Assembly (NCBI GenBank): GCA_019359275.1
Contig: JAHHHP010000009.1
Span: forward strand, 38,334 to 102,333
DNA from: Myxacorys chilensis ATA2-1-KO14
GTDB taxonomy: Bacteria > Cyanobacteriota > Cyanobacteriia > Leptolyngbyales > Leptolyngbyaceae
Direction of reading: 5' to 3'
Length of the DNA: 64,000 bases
This document shows, piece after piece, positions 9,128 through 19,400 of this stretch. Made by a program: the position numbers and the translations under genes. The first letter of the stretch is position 1, and the number at the start of each line of letters is the position of its first letter. A model generated the notes under the pieces. It made no database searches and had not been told where the DNA came from. It saw only the letters and a list, made by a program, of their open reading frames with translations.

Positions 9128-9859
9128 ATGGGACACACCGCGTCTACTCAACCAAACGCCGCCATCGCGTCAAACCTAGTACTTTTAGACGAAACCGTAC
9201 CGGGTGGTGCGTATTGGCAGGGCGTAATCAAACGCGGCAATACGCTGCGAGTCACTGATTTAGCAGGCTCACACGGCGTGTCGTTACTTGCCTACAACGC
9301 CGACAATCCGATCGAGCGGCTCAACGTCGCTGACACCTCCAAAATTCAGTTCAACGCCTTTCTCAAAAAAGGCATGGTGATCTATTCCGATATGGGGCGC
9401 GTGTTGTTCTCCATCACGGAAGATACGTCTGGCTATCACGATTTGTTGGGTGGATGCAGCAACGCCAGCCGCAATACCGCGAAATATGAGGGCGGCGACT
9501 TTTGGCAAAATTCCCGCGACCACTTTCTCAAAGCACTAACGCGCCGAGGTTTGGGCAAAAAAGACATCATGCCTAATCTCAATTTGTTTAGTCGCGTTGC
9601 GATCGCTCCAGACGGCAAGATGAACTTTGTAGAAGGTGGCGCGGCGGATAGCTTTATTGACCTGCGAGCAGAGATGAATGTGCTGGTAATTCTCTCCAAC
9701 TGTCCGCATGTGCTTCACCCCAGTAACATGTTTAACCCAAAACCGATTCAAGTTACCATTTGGGATTCCCCTGCATCCGAACCTGACGACTTGTGCCGGA
9801 CAGCGAATCCTGAAGCAATTCGTGGATTTACTAACACCGATGCGTTGTTCGCGCAGTAA
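9128..9859 (+). CDS. Urea amidolyase-associated protein 1 (DUF1989; carboxyguanidine deiminase subunit)
   Basis: A 243-residue DUF1989 protein of the UAAP1 type. Proteins of this family next to guanidine carboxylase have been described as one subunit of carboxyguanidine deiminase (CgdA/CgdB), which turns carboxyguanidine into allophanate and ammonia. Visible: the family start VPGGAYWQGVIKRGNTLRV, the Cys-containing segment LLGGCSNASRN (about residue 110), GKKDIMPNLNLF, and the C-terminal DLRAEMNVLVILSNCPH with HPSN. Cys and His residues in these places are candidate metal ligands. A strong GGAGGA ribosome site precedes the ATG. It is the first gene behind the riboswitch and the next gene encodes its partner. 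I leave the choice between cgdA and cgdB open. Confidence 0.88.
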   Translation: MGHTASTQPNAAIASNLVLLDETVPGGAYWQGVIKRGNTLRVTDLAGSHGVSLLAYNADNPIERLNVADTSKIQFNAFLKKGMVIYSDMGRVLFSITEDTSGYHDLLGGCSNASRNTAKYEGGDFWQNSRDHFLKALTRRGLGKKDIMPNLNLFSRVAIAPDGKMNFVEGGAADSFIDLRAEMNVLVILSNCPHVLHPSNMFNPKPIQVTIWDSPASEPDDLCRTANPEAIRGFTNTDALFAQ

Positions 9860-9942
9860 TTCCCTTTGGCTAAATTTACCTTTGCCTAGCAATCTATCTA
9901 TTATTCATCTAGACATTGCATTCTTTGTAGGAGAACTAAATC

Positions 9943-10581
9943 ATGATCACTGCTGAACATGTCCTTGATCCCGCTACTGCGATTTACGACGAGGTGTTAC
10001 CTGCTAGACATCCCTGGGCTCATGTGGTGAAGCAGGGACAGATTCTTCGCATTGAAGATTTGGGAGGAAATCAAGCGGTCGATTTTTTGGTGTATAGCGC
10101 CGATGATCCATCCGAGCGATACAGCGCTCAAGATACAACTGTCGCTCAAGGCAACATCTATTTGACCACAGACAGCAAACTGATTTCCAATGATGGTGGC
10201 GTCCTGATGACCATTCTGAAGGACACTTGCGGACGACACGATACATCTGGTGGAGCGTGTAGCTGTGAAAGTAATTCGGTGCGCTTTGGTTTAGATAAAA
10301 AGTACCAGCACGCCTGTGTGGAGAACTTTCTAACAGCGCTGGCTCCTTACGGGCTAGGCAAACGCGATATGGTCAGTAACATCAATTTCTTTATGAATGT
10401 CCCGATATCAGAAGATGGCACATTAGAGATTGTTGATGGGATTTCCGCGTCAGGCAGTATTGTAGATCTGCGGGCTGAGATGAACGTGCTGGTTGCTATT
10501 TCTAATTGTCCGCAGATGAACAATCCCTGTAATGCTTACAATCCCACTCCGATTCGGTTAATCATTTGGGATGCGATGTAA
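9943..10581 (+). CDS. Urea amidolyase-associated protein 2 (DUF1989; carboxyguanidine deiminase subunit)
   Basis: A 212-residue DUF1989 paralogue of the preceding gene, of the UAAP2 type. The two share the layout LRIEDLGGNQAVDFLVYSADDPSERYSA near the N-terminus, GGACSCESNSVRFG (three cysteines or near, about residue 105), GKRDMVSNINFFMNVPI, and DLRAEMNVLVAISNCPQMNNPCN at the C-terminus. The pair is expected to form the heteromeric carboxyguanidine deiminase acting between the carboxylase and allophanate hydrolase. The ribosome site is AGGAG nine bases before the ATG. It follows the first subunit by 83 bases. The gap to the carboxylase (227 bases) holds a dispersed GC-rich repeat, so co-transcription is likely but not certain. 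Confidence 0.88.
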   Translation: MITAEHVLDPATAIYDEVLPARHPWAHVVKQGQILRIEDLGGNQAVDFLVYSADDPSERYSAQDTTVAQGNIYLTTDSKLISNDGGVLMTILKDTCGRHDTSGGACSCESNSVRFGLDKKYQHACVENFLTALAPYGLGKRDMVSNINFFMNVPISEDGTLEIVDGISASGSIVDLRAEMNVLVAISNCPQMNNPCNAYNPTPIRLIIWDAM

Positions 10582-10705
10582 GTCGCAACAGAGAAGGCAA
10601 AAGAAAAAGCGTTTGTCCCTCTGTTGTGTTGCCCTTGATTTACTTTGTCAATTCCTGTGGTGACACAATTTCCTTGCCCTCATTCTCTATTTAGGAAGCT
10701 AATTC

Positions 10706-10746
10706 TTGTTCCTGCTCCTAGGGGAGCAGGCTAGGGTGAGGGCAAT
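10706..10746. repeat. Dispersed GC-rich hairpin repeat (copy in guanidine operon)
   Basis: A short palindrome-like element: CCTGCTCC, TAGG, GGAGCAGG, followed by CTAGGGTGAGGGCAA. The tail CTAGGGTGAGGG/CAA recurs in the element at 57138-57184 and, in variant form, at 41386-41412. It belongs to a family of short intergenic repeats scattered in the window. It sits between the second deiminase gene and the carboxylase gene and could form a stem in the transcript. Confidence 0.6.
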
Positions 10747-10808
10747 TGAAGATTTGTTAGTCAACTGGCCTCTATGCCGTCTTCAAACTCCTGAGTTCAA
10801 AAGCACGT

Positions 10809-13800
10809 ATGTTCAACAAAATTCTGATTGCCAATCGGGGTGAAATTGCCTGTCGGATTATTCGCACCCTCGATCGCTTAGGGATCGCTTCTGTTGCAGT
10901 CCACTCAGAAGCGGATGCTCACGCAAAACATGTGCTCATGGCAACAGAAGCGGTGTGCATCGGTGAAGCCGCCGTAGCGAAAAGCTATTTGAACTACGAT
11001 CGCATCCTAGAAGTAGCAAAGCAAACCGGGGCGGAAGCCATTCATCCGGGCTATGGCTTCTTGAGCGAGAATGCTGAGTTTGCGGAGGCGTGTGCGCGAG
11101 CCAATATTGTATTCATTGGACCGACGCCCGCTCAGTTGCGTCAGTTTGGTCTGAAGCATACTGCGCGGGAACTAGCAGAGGCAAATCAAGTGCCCCTCAC
11201 GCCAGGAACGCCTTTGCTAGAAAGCTTAGAGGCAGCCCAGACCGCCGCGATCGCAGTTGGTTATCCAATTATGCTGAAAAGTACAGCAGGCGGCGGCGGA
11301 ATTGGATTACAGGTATGTCACACCGAACATGATCTAACAGAGGCGTTTGAGAAAGTTCAACGCTTAAGTCAAAGCAACTTTAAACAGAGCGGAGTATTTT
11401 TAGAGAAATACATTCAAACGGCTCGACACATTGAAGTGCAAATCTTTGGAGACGGGAACGGCAATGTTGTTGCTCTCGGCGAGCGCGATTGTTCAGCACA
11501 GCGTCGCAACCAAAAAGTGATTGAAGAAACGCCTGCACCAAACATCACTGATGAATTAAGAAAAGAACTGTCAGATGCAGCCGTACGGTTGGGAAAAGCT
11601 GTTCATTATCAATCGGCGGGGACAGTGGAATATGTGTTTGATGTGCAAACGCAGCAGTTTTATTTTTTAGAAGTCAATACGCGCTTGCAAGTTGAACATG
11701 GCGTTACTGAAGCCATTAACGGAGTCGATTTAGTCGAGTGGATGGTCAAGCAGGCATCGGGCGATCTGTTTTCCCTGTCAGAGTTTCAGTATCAGCCACA
11801 AGGACACTCGATTCAGGTACGGATTTACGCTGAAGATCCAGCGAAAAATTTTCAACCGAGTTCTGGTACGTTGCATCAAGTCACATTTCCCGACACGGTG
11901 CGCTGCGATCGCTGGATCGAGACGGGAACGGAAGTCACGCCCTACTATGATCCGCTGTTAGCAAAAGTGATTGTTCACGCAGACAATCGTGAGGACGCGA
12001 TCGCGCATCTCAAAACAGCGCTCGACGACAGCCGCATTGATGGCATCGAAACTAACCTGGCGTATTTGCGCCAAATTCTAGACGATTCTAGCTTCAATAG
12101 AGCAGACCTAAGTACCTGCTTTCTAAATTCCTTTCACTATGCGCCGCTCACGATCGACGTTCTGGATGCGGGAACCTATAGCAGCATTCAAGACTATCCG
12201 GGACGGGTTGGCTACTGGAATGTCGGTGTGCCGCCGTCAGGCCCGATGGATCATCTTGCGTTTCGATTGGCGAATCGGTTGCTCGACAACCCAGAATCGA
12301 CAGCAGGGCTAGAGTTTACGGTTACAGGCCCAACGTTGCGCTTCAACACCGATACTGTCATCTGCCTCACGGGTGCTGAGATGAAAGCAACGCTGAATGG
12401 TGAAGCCGTACCCTTTTGGAGTGCTGTTCCCGTTCGGGCGGGAAGTACCTTGAAGCTAAAAGGCATTCCGGGAGATGGCTATCGCACCTATTTAGCGGTT
12501 AAACATGGGTTCGATGTCCCCGATTATTTGGGTAGCAAATCGACATTTGCGTTGGGCAAATTTGGCGGACATGCAGGACGAACCCTGCGTCCGGGAGATG
12601 TCCTGAAGCTGAATCAGTCGGCTGAAGTGGAACACGCAGAGCCTACGCTGCCGACGGCACTGATTCCGACCTACACCAACCATTGGGAAATTGGTGTCCT
12701 CTACGGTCCTCACGGTGCGCCCGATTTCTTCACCGAAGAAGATATCGATCTGTTCTTCTCGACCGATTGGAAAATTCACTACAACTCAACACGCACCGGC
12801 ATTCGGTTGATCGGGCCAAAACCGAAGTGGGCACGTTCTGACGGCGGCGAAGCTGGACTTCATCCGTCTAATATTCACGATAATGCCTATGCGATCGGCA
12901 CCATTGATTTCACGGGCGATATGCCAATCATCTTAGGGCTAGATGGTCCGAGTCTCGGCGGGTTTGTCTGCCCTGCCACCATCATTCAGGCAGAACTGTG
13001 GAAAATTGGACAACTCAAACCAGGCGATACGGTTCGATTCTACCGTCTAACGTTTGCAGAAGCTTTGCAGCGTGAACTGGCGCAAGATCAGCAAATCGCA
13101 ACGCTAGAAGTCACGCCGCCATTGCGATCTATCGTTTCCCAATCCATTCATTCTCCCATTCTCCATTGCATTCCTGATTCTCCTGATCACATTGGTGTCA
13201 CCTATCGACAGGCAGGAGACAAGTACGTGCTGATCGAATACGGATCTCAAATCCTCGATCTCAAACTGCGCTTTTGCGCTCATACCTTAATGGACTGGTT
13301 AATCGCCCATCACATACTGGGAATTTTGGATCTCACGCCCGGAATGCGATCGCTGCAAGTCCACTACGACAGTCGTGTGTTGTCACAACAAGCGTTGCTC
13401 GATGCTCTGATTGCTGCCGAAAACGAATTGCCCTCCGTTATGGAAGCAGAAGTGCCGACACGAATCGTGCATCTACCTTTGTCCTGGGATGATGAAGCAA
13501 CACAGTTAGCCATTCAGAAGTACATTCAGTCTGTGCGTTCTGATGCGCCTTGGTGTCCGAGCAATATTGAATTTATTCGTCGAATTAATGGACTAGAGAG
13601 CGTCGAGCAGGTTAAAGAGATTGTCTTCAGCGCCAGCTATTTGGTGATGGGGTTAGGAGATGTATATCTCGGCGCGCCCGTTGCCACTCCACTTGATCCG
13701 CGTCAACGCTTGGTAACGACCAAATACAACCCCGCGAGAACCTGGACACCGGAAAATGCGGTCGGCATTGGTGGCGCTTATCTCTGTGTGTACGGGATGG

Positions 13801-14417
13801 AAGGTCCGGGCGGCTATCAATTTGTAGGGCGCACGCTGCAAATGTGGAATCGCTTCAAACAAACCGCCGATTTCAGTCAACCGTGGTTGTTGCGCTTCTT
13901 CGATCAAATTCGGTTTTATCCCGTTTCGCATGAGGAATTGCAGCGCGATCGTGCTGCTTTCCTAGAAGGAAAAGTGCAGCTTAAAATCGAAGAAACTACC
14001 TTTAGCCTCAAGCAATACTACGAATCTTTAGACGCGATCGCGCCTCAAATCACTCAGTTTAAAGCGATTCAGCAAGCCGCCTTTAATGCAGAGCGCGATC
14101 GCTGGGCAGCCGCCGGAGAATTTGAGGCCGAAGCCAAGGCAGAAGAAGCGCTAGACGCGGCAGATGAAGTGGCAGAAATTATCTTACCGCCCGGAACAGA
14201 CGCGATTGTCGCTCACGTTTCGGCGAATGTCTGGCAAGTGCTGGTTAAGCCTGGAGATGCGGTTGCAGAAGGCGATCAACTGATGATTTTAGAAGCGATG
14301 AAAATGGAAATAGCGGTCATCGCGGATGAACCAGGCACGATTGCGGAAGTGTTCTGTCAATCAGGGCAGACGGTGACGGCAGGACAAGTTCTGGCGGCGA
14401 TCCAGCTTGGGGATTGA
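10809..14417 (+). CDS. Guanidine carboxylase (urea carboxylase family, biotin-dependent)
   Basis: A 1202-residue enzyme with three parts in one chain. Biotin carboxylase is at about 1-450 ([12 protein letters not shown] start, glycine-rich loop [26 protein letters not shown]). The carboxyltransferase region at about 455-1050 has KipA/KipI-like halves ([22 protein letters not shown]; the allophanate-hydrolase-subunit-1-like half later). A biotinyl domain ends the chain, with the acceptor lysine K1165 in EAMKMEI. The family uses ATP and bicarbonate to carboxylate urea or guanidine. Three points favour guanidine: the upstream guanidine-I riboswitch, the two DUF1989 partners, and an Asp at position 700 in TIDFTGDMP, where I recall urea-specific enzymes having Asn. 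It lacks the fused hydrolase of yeast Dur1,2. The hydrolase follows as a separate gene 95 bases downstream. Confidence 0.9.
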   Translation: MFNKILIANRGEIACRIIRTLDRLGIASVAVHSEADAHAKHVLMATEAVCIGEAAVAKSYLNYDRILEVAKQTGAEAIHPGYGFLSENAEFAEACARANIVFIGPTPAQLRQFGLKHTARELAEANQVPLTPGTPLLESLEAAQTAAIAVGYPIMLKSTAGGGGIGLQVCHTEHDLTEAFEKVQRLSQSNFKQSGVFLEKYIQTARHIEVQIFGDGNGNVVALGERDCSAQRRNQKVIEETPAPNITDELRKELSDAAVRLGKAVHYQSAGTVEYVFDVQTQQFYFLEVNTRLQVEHGVTEAINGVDLVEWMVKQASGDLFSLSEFQYQPQGHSIQVRIYAEDPAKNFQPSSGTLHQVTFPDTVRCDRWIETGTEVTPYYDPLLAKVIVHADNREDAIAHLKTALDDSRIDGIETNLAYLRQILDDSSFNRADLSTCFLNSFHYAPLTIDVLDAGTYSSIQDYPGRVGYWNVGVPPSGPMDHLAFRLANRLLDNPESTAGLEFTVTGPTLRFNTDTVICLTGAEMKATLNGEAVPFWSAVPVRAGSTLKLKGIPGDGYRTYLAVKHGFDVPDYLGSKSTFALGKFGGHAGRTLRPGDVLKLNQSAEVEHAEPTLPTALIPTYTNHWEIGVLYGPHGAPDFFTEEDIDLFFSTDWKIHYNSTRTGIRLIGPKPKWARSDGGEAGLHPSNIHDNAYAIGTIDFTGDMPIILGLDGPSLGGFVCPATIIQAELWKIGQLKPGDTVRFYRLTFAEALQRELAQDQQIATLEVTPPLRSIVSQSIHSPILHCIPDSPDHIGVTYRQAGDKYVLIEYGSQILDLKLRFCAHTLMDWLIAHHILGILDLTPGMRSLQVHYDSRVLSQQALLDALIAAENELPSVMEAEVPTRIVHLPLSWDDEATQLAIQKYIQSVRSDAPWCPSNIEFIRRINGLESVEQVKEIVFSASYLVMGLGDVYLGAPVATPLDPRQRLVTTKYNPARTWTPENAVGIGGAYLCVYGMEGPGGYQFVGRTLQMWNRFKQTADFSQPWLLRFFDQIRFYPVSHEELQRDRAAFLEGKVQLKIEETTFSLKQYYESLDAIAPQITQFKAIQQAAFNAERDRWAAAGEFEAEAKAEEALDAADEVAEIILPPGTDAIVAHVSANVWQVLVKPGDAVAEGDQLMILEAMKMEIAVIADEPGTIAEVFCQSGQTVTAGQVLAAIQLGD

Positions 14418-14512
14418 GCAAGAGCGATGAGGAATGAAGCAAGATTGAATTCATCCCTTGCTTAACAAAAACCAATCGTCATAACAGCATTACTTGAAAG
14501 GACAACAACGGT

Positions 14513-15898
14513 ATGGATTGGACAGAGAGTTTAGACCTGCGATCGCTGGCTCACCGATATGCAACAGGACAGACCACTCCGGAAGCTGTGATTAAGCTCG
14601 TCTACGATCGCATTGAGCAGTACGCTGATCCGGCGGTGTGGATTTACCTCGCCCCGATTGCTCAGTCGTTAGCTCGTGCCAAAGCCCTTGCCGATCAAGA
14701 TCCTCGCCGCCTTCCTCTGTACGGAATTCCATTTGCGATCAAAGACAATTTAGATTGGGCAGGCATTCCCACAACCGCAGGCTGTCCGGCTTATGCCTAT
14801 ACTCCAGAACGCAGCGCCACTGTTGTCGAGCGACTATGCGCGGCTGGTGCAATTCCAATTGGCAAAACAAACCTAGATCAGTTTGCTACTGGATTAGTAG
14901 GAACTCGCACCCCCTATGGCGTTTGTCGGAACCCATTTCATTCAGATTACATTCCGGGCGGCTCTAGCGCAGGGTCAGGAGCCGCCGTATCTGCTGGACT
15001 CGTTAGCTTTGCCCTAGGAACGGATACGGCTGGCTCAGGGCGGGTTCCAGCAGCGTTCACGAATATCATTGGCCTTAAACCAACTAAGGGCTTAATTAGC
15101 ACCCGTGGTCTCGTTTCGGCAGTGCGAACTTTAGATTGTGTGTCAATCTTTGCTCTGACGTGCGAAGATGCGGCGGCGGTGCTGCAAGTGGCGGGCGACT
15201 ACGATGCAGAAGATGGATTTTCGCGTCAACCAACCGTAAACGCATTGCCAGAAATTGCTCAATTGCGTGTCGGCATTCCCAGCGATCGGGACTTGACGTT
15301 CTTCGGCAATCACTCCGCAGAACAGCAGTATCGAGATGCGATCGCTCATCTCCAAACCTTGGGCTGCACAATAGTGCCAATCGACTTCCAGCCCTTTGCA
15401 GAGGCGGCTCAACTGCTGTACGGCGGGGCATGGGTAGCAGAACGGCTCGCCGCGATCGCAGACTTTCTGAACCCTGCCCTTATGAATCCGACTGTGTATG
15501 AGATTATTAACGGGGGCAAACGCTACGATGCTGTGGATGTTTTTCGTGGGATCTACCGCTTAGCAGATCTGCGTCAGTTAGCCGATGCCCAGTGGCAAGC
15601 AATGGATGTGTTAGCCGTTCCCACCACGGGCACGATCTACACCGTGGCAGAAGTCGAAGCAGAACCGATCGCGCTCAACAGCAATCTAGGACGCTACACA
15701 AACTTTGTGAATCTGCTGGATCTTTGTGCTGTGGCAGTACCAAGCGGGTTTCAATCGAATGGACTACCCACTGGCTTAACGCTGATCGCGCCTGCATGGC
15801 ATGATGCCTCTCTCTGTCGAGTGGGAGCCGCCTATCATGATCTTCTGGGTGGCACTCTTGGTGCGACGAAGGTTCCGCTAAGGAGGGATGAGGGATGA
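14513..15898 (+). CDS. atzF: Allophanate hydrolase (amidase domain)
   Basis: A 461-residue amidase-signature enzyme that hydrolyses allophanate to ammonium and CO2, the last step of the pathway. The Ser-cisSer-Lys triad is visible: Lys in GIPFAIKDNLDWAGIPTTAG, and the two serines in PGGSSAGSGAAVSAG and FALGTDTAGSGRVPAAF. The chain ends after the amidase domain. The C-terminal domain that is fused in most AtzF proteins is missing here and is encoded by the next gene. A ribosome site AAGGA lies before the ATG. The end of the gene (AGGGATGAGG) is followed at once by the short gap to the C-domain gene, so the split may come from a past break in a fused gene. Confidence 0.92.
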   Translation: MDWTESLDLRSLAHRYATGQTTPEAVIKLVYDRIEQYADPAVWIYLAPIAQSLARAKALADQDPRRLPLYGIPFAIKDNLDWAGIPTTAGCPAYAYTPERSATVVERLCAAGAIPIGKTNLDQFATGLVGTRTPYGVCRNPFHSDYIPGGSSAGSGAAVSAGLVSFALGTDTAGSGRVPAAFTNIIGLKPTKGLISTRGLVSAVRTLDCVSIFALTCEDAAAVLQVAGDYDAEDGFSRQPTVNALPEIAQLRVGIPSDRDLTFFGNHSAEQQYRDAIAHLQTLGCTIVPIDFQPFAEAAQLLYGGAWVAERLAAIADFLNPALMNPTVYEIINGGKRYDAVDVFRGIYRLADLRQLADAQWQAMDVLAVPTTGTIYTVAEVEAEPIALNSNLGRYTNFVNLLDLCAVAVPSGFQSNGLPTGLTLIAPAWHDASLCRVGAAYHDLLGGTLGATKVPLRRDEG

Positions 15899-16043
15899 AG
15901 TAAGCACAATCATTCTTTCATTCCGCATTGTTCAACCAACAGATTAACCAGTTCAATCAACAGAGTTGAATCAACAGATCAATCAAAGTTTCTTTCGTCC
16001 CTCAGTCCTTTCCAACTCCATTCATTTAGTAAGTGACGACGCT

Positions 16044-16469
16044 ATGACCTCTCAATCTTCTCCACTCGAACGGATAAAAGTGGCGGTCGTGGGAGCACAT
16101 CTCACCGGACAGCCGCTCAACTATCAACTGACGGACGAAGGGGCAACCCTAGTGCGTGCCTGCAACACTAGCCCGATCTATCGCCTCTATGCTCTGACCG
16201 GAGGAACTATCCCTAAACCTGGCTTGATTCGTCAGCGCGAGGGGGGTAGCGCGATCGCGCTCGAAGTGTGGGAACTTGCGATCGCGGGCTATGGGCGCTT
16301 TGTCGCTCAAATCCCGTCTCCGCTTGGCATTGGCACTCTGGTTTTAGAAGACGGCGAAACGGTTCAGGGCTTTATCTGCGAGTCTTACGCTGTGGCAGAC
16401 GCCCGCGATATTTCTCACTTAGGCGGCTGGCGAGCGTACCTCGACCAAATACGCCAAACCGAGTCTTAA
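16044..16469 (+). CDS. Allophanate hydrolase C-terminal domain protein (stand-alone)
   Basis: A 141-residue protein matching the C-terminal domain of allophanate hydrolase, a gamma-glutamylcyclotransferase-like fold: IKVAVVGAHLTGQPLNYQL at the start, then YRLYALTGGTIPKPGLIR, the ALEVWEL strand, the YGRFVAQIPSPLGIGTLVLEDG core and CESYAV. In fused enzymes this domain is reported to act downstream of, or to support, the amidase. Here it is a separate gene 145 bases after atzF and is the last gene of the guanidine cluster. A longer frame from a TTG at 15966 exists; the ATG at 16044 starts just before the conserved domain and is preferred. Its stop overlaps the stop of the convergent kinase gene by 4 bases. 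Confidence 0.85.
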   Translation: MTSQSSPLERIKVAVVGAHLTGQPLNYQLTDEGATLVRACNTSPIYRLYALTGGTIPKPGLIRQREGGSAIALEVWELAIAGYGRFVAQIPSPLGIGTLVLEDGETVQGFICESYAVADARDISHLGGWRAYLDQIRQTES

Positions 16470-19400
16470 GGTTTAGCCGCAAGATTTGCCACAACGGCGA
16501 CTAGCTCTTCTGGTGAAACTGGCTTAGGAATATGGGTCTGGAACCCAGACAGCAACGCTTGTCTCCGGTCTTCTTCTTTGGCATAGGCCGTCAGCGCGAT
16601 CGCGGGAATTCTGCCACCCCGCTCGGCAGGCAATGCTCTAATTTGGCGAATCAGCGAAAAACCGTCCCGATCGGGCATTCCCAGATCGGATACCAAAAGA
16701 TCAGGCTTAACTTGACGTAGCGCGTTGAGGGCTTCGACGGCTGATGTGACGGCAGTAACCTCAGCGCCCGCCTGCTCAAGAATGAAGGTGACGAGGGCGA
16801 GACTGTCAGCATCGTCATCGACGGCAATCACTCGCAGCCCGCTTAGGGAACCCATCGGCTGAGTTGCGATCGACGACGGCTGGTTAAGAGAGGAGGGTTG
16901 AACCTGTAACCCTGGCAACCGTACGCTGAACGTCGCGCCCTGTCCCGTTCCCCCGCTGTCTACTCGTACCGTTCCCCCATGCAGTTCGACTAAATGACGC
17001 ACAATCGTTAGTCCTAGCCCCAGCCCGCCCTGCGATCGCGTCGTACTGCTATCGGCTTGACGGAACCGCTCAAACACGTGAGGCAGAAAATCGGCGCGAA
17101 TACCAATTCCAGTATCCTTAACTTGGATCTGAACCCACTCCTCTACTAGCTCTAACCAAACTTCAATCCGTCCAGATGGAGGCGTGAACTTAATCGCATT
17201 GGAGAGCAAATTCCAGACCACCTGCTGTAAGCGATTTGCATCTCCAGAGACAAGACTTGCATCAGGATCAAGTAGGGTTTGAATGTGAATGGATTTTGCG
17301 TCGGCACTGGGGCGCACCGTATCGATCGCAGCCGTAATAATGGAGGGGAGCGAGACGGGCTGAAGATTCAGGTGTAGCTGTCCGCGAATGATGCGAGAAA
17401 CATCAAGCAGATCATCAACAAGCTGCGCCTGCGTTTTGGCATTGCGCTCGATCGCATCCAACGCTCGAATGCTCGTCGAAGCGTCTAATTTCCCTTGTTT
17501 CAACATCTGCGCCCAGCCCAACATTCCGTTCAGGGGAGTGCGAATTTCGTGAGAAAGAACTTGCAGAAACTCGTCCTTCATCCGGTTAGCCGTCTCTGCT
17601 TCTACCCGCGCCGCCTGCTCCCGAATGCGCTCTGCCCGCTCTAGTTCTGCTTGTTTGCGGAGTCGAGACATTTCGAAACTTGCCCGCACTCGCGCTAAAA
17701 GTTCGCGAGCGGAGAAGGGCTTGATCACATAGTCATCTGCCCCTGTTTCTAACCCTTCTAGCCGCGATTCTTCGCCAGCCCGCGCCGACAGCAAGATAAT
17801 GGGCACTTCTCTTGTTGCAGGATCAGCTCGCAACGCTTGGAGTAGCTGGAGTCCATCCAGCTTTGGCATCATCACATCGCTGAGGATGAGATCGGGCAGT
17901 CGGGATGTGGGGTCAGAGTTTGACTCCGCAATCAGCGCGATCGCGGCTTCCCCATCTGCGGCAATCTCCACATCATAGTGGGGCTGAAGCAGCCGTTTGA
18001 GGTAATCGCGCATGTCGGCATTATCGTCCACGACTAGAATGCGCGATTGGCTCCGTTCTGTCCCATTGTCTGTTCTGTCTAGACTTGTTGCCTGTTCATG
18101 CGTCCGAGGCGCGAGTTTAGTGTTTTCAATCGGGTTCTCATTAGTGTTTTCAACCGGGTTCCGGGGCAACCAGCGCAACGCTTCTTCCAGATAGGGCAAG
18201 GCTCTAGTTGATGGGAACGCTTCTTCCAAATAAGGCAAGGCTCTAGTTGATAGGGGTGAACCGTCAGTTCTTCTAGAATCAGTGCCCGTTTGGAGTGCGG
18301 CGCTTGGTAAATGAGCGCAACCTGTTGGAAGGGATACCGTAAAGCTCGTTCCTTGATTCACCACGCTGCGCACCGCGATCGCGCCGCCATGCAGATGCAC
18401 CAGTTCTCGCACCAGTGATAACCCAATGCCCGATCCTTCAAACGTGCGTCCTCTCGCTCCCTGAACCCGATGGAACCGCTCAAATAGGTAGGGCAGTTCC
18501 TCAGCCGGAATGCCTGTTCCTGTATCCCGCACTTCTAGCTCAACCCGATTGGGGCGTTGTCCGTCTCCGTCAGAACTGCCAACCCAACGCAGTGCAACAG
18601 CAATCTCTCCTTCAAACGTGAACTTAAAGGCATTGGAGAGCAAATTCAAGACAATTTTTTCCCACAGATCGCGATCGACATACACGGCTTCTGGTAAAGA
18701 GGGACAGTCTACAGTCAACCGCAGACCCGCTTGATCGATTGCCGATCGAAAGACGCTAGCGAGTTCTGCGGTAAGGGTTGCCAGATCCCTTGGCTCAAAG
18801 GTTGCTTGCGTCCGTCCTGCCTCAATCCGCGAGAAATCGAGGAGGGTGTTGACCAGCTTCAGCAGACGTAAACTGTTGCGATGCAGCACTTCAACTCGGC
18901 TGCGCTGCGGTGGGGGAAGGGGATGCTCAACATCGGCCAGCGCATCTTCAGCCGGGGCGAGCATCAAGGTTAGAGGCGTGCGGAACTCGTGAGAGACATT
19001 GTTAAAGAACATGGTTTTGGCACGGTCTAGCTCAGCGAGTGCCTCGGCGCGCCGTCGTTCTTCTTCGTAGACCTGAGCGTTGCGAATCGAGACTGAAACT
19101 TGACTGACGAGCAACTCATAGAAGGATCGATAGCCTTCATCGAGGGCACGGTTGGGGCTAATGCCTGCGACTAAAACGCCGAGCGGGGCAGTTTGAGTAG
19201 ACGCCGCGATCGGCATGACCAAAGCAGAATGAACAGCCTCATCCCACGGGCCGCCCGGTACGGTTATCGAGCGATCGAGGGTTTCAACGACAACGGTTTC
19301 ACCGGCGGCTACCCGCGCCAATGACCAAATTTCATCGGAGGAGGCTGTGATCGATCGTGGAGTGACATCATCCTCGTCTAGTCCTACCGAGGCGCGTAAA

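Noticed and set aside
10809..14417. Plain urea carboxylase assignment
   Set aside because: The guanidine-I riboswitch, the DUF1989 pair and Asp700 fit guanidine better; urea may still be a side substrate.
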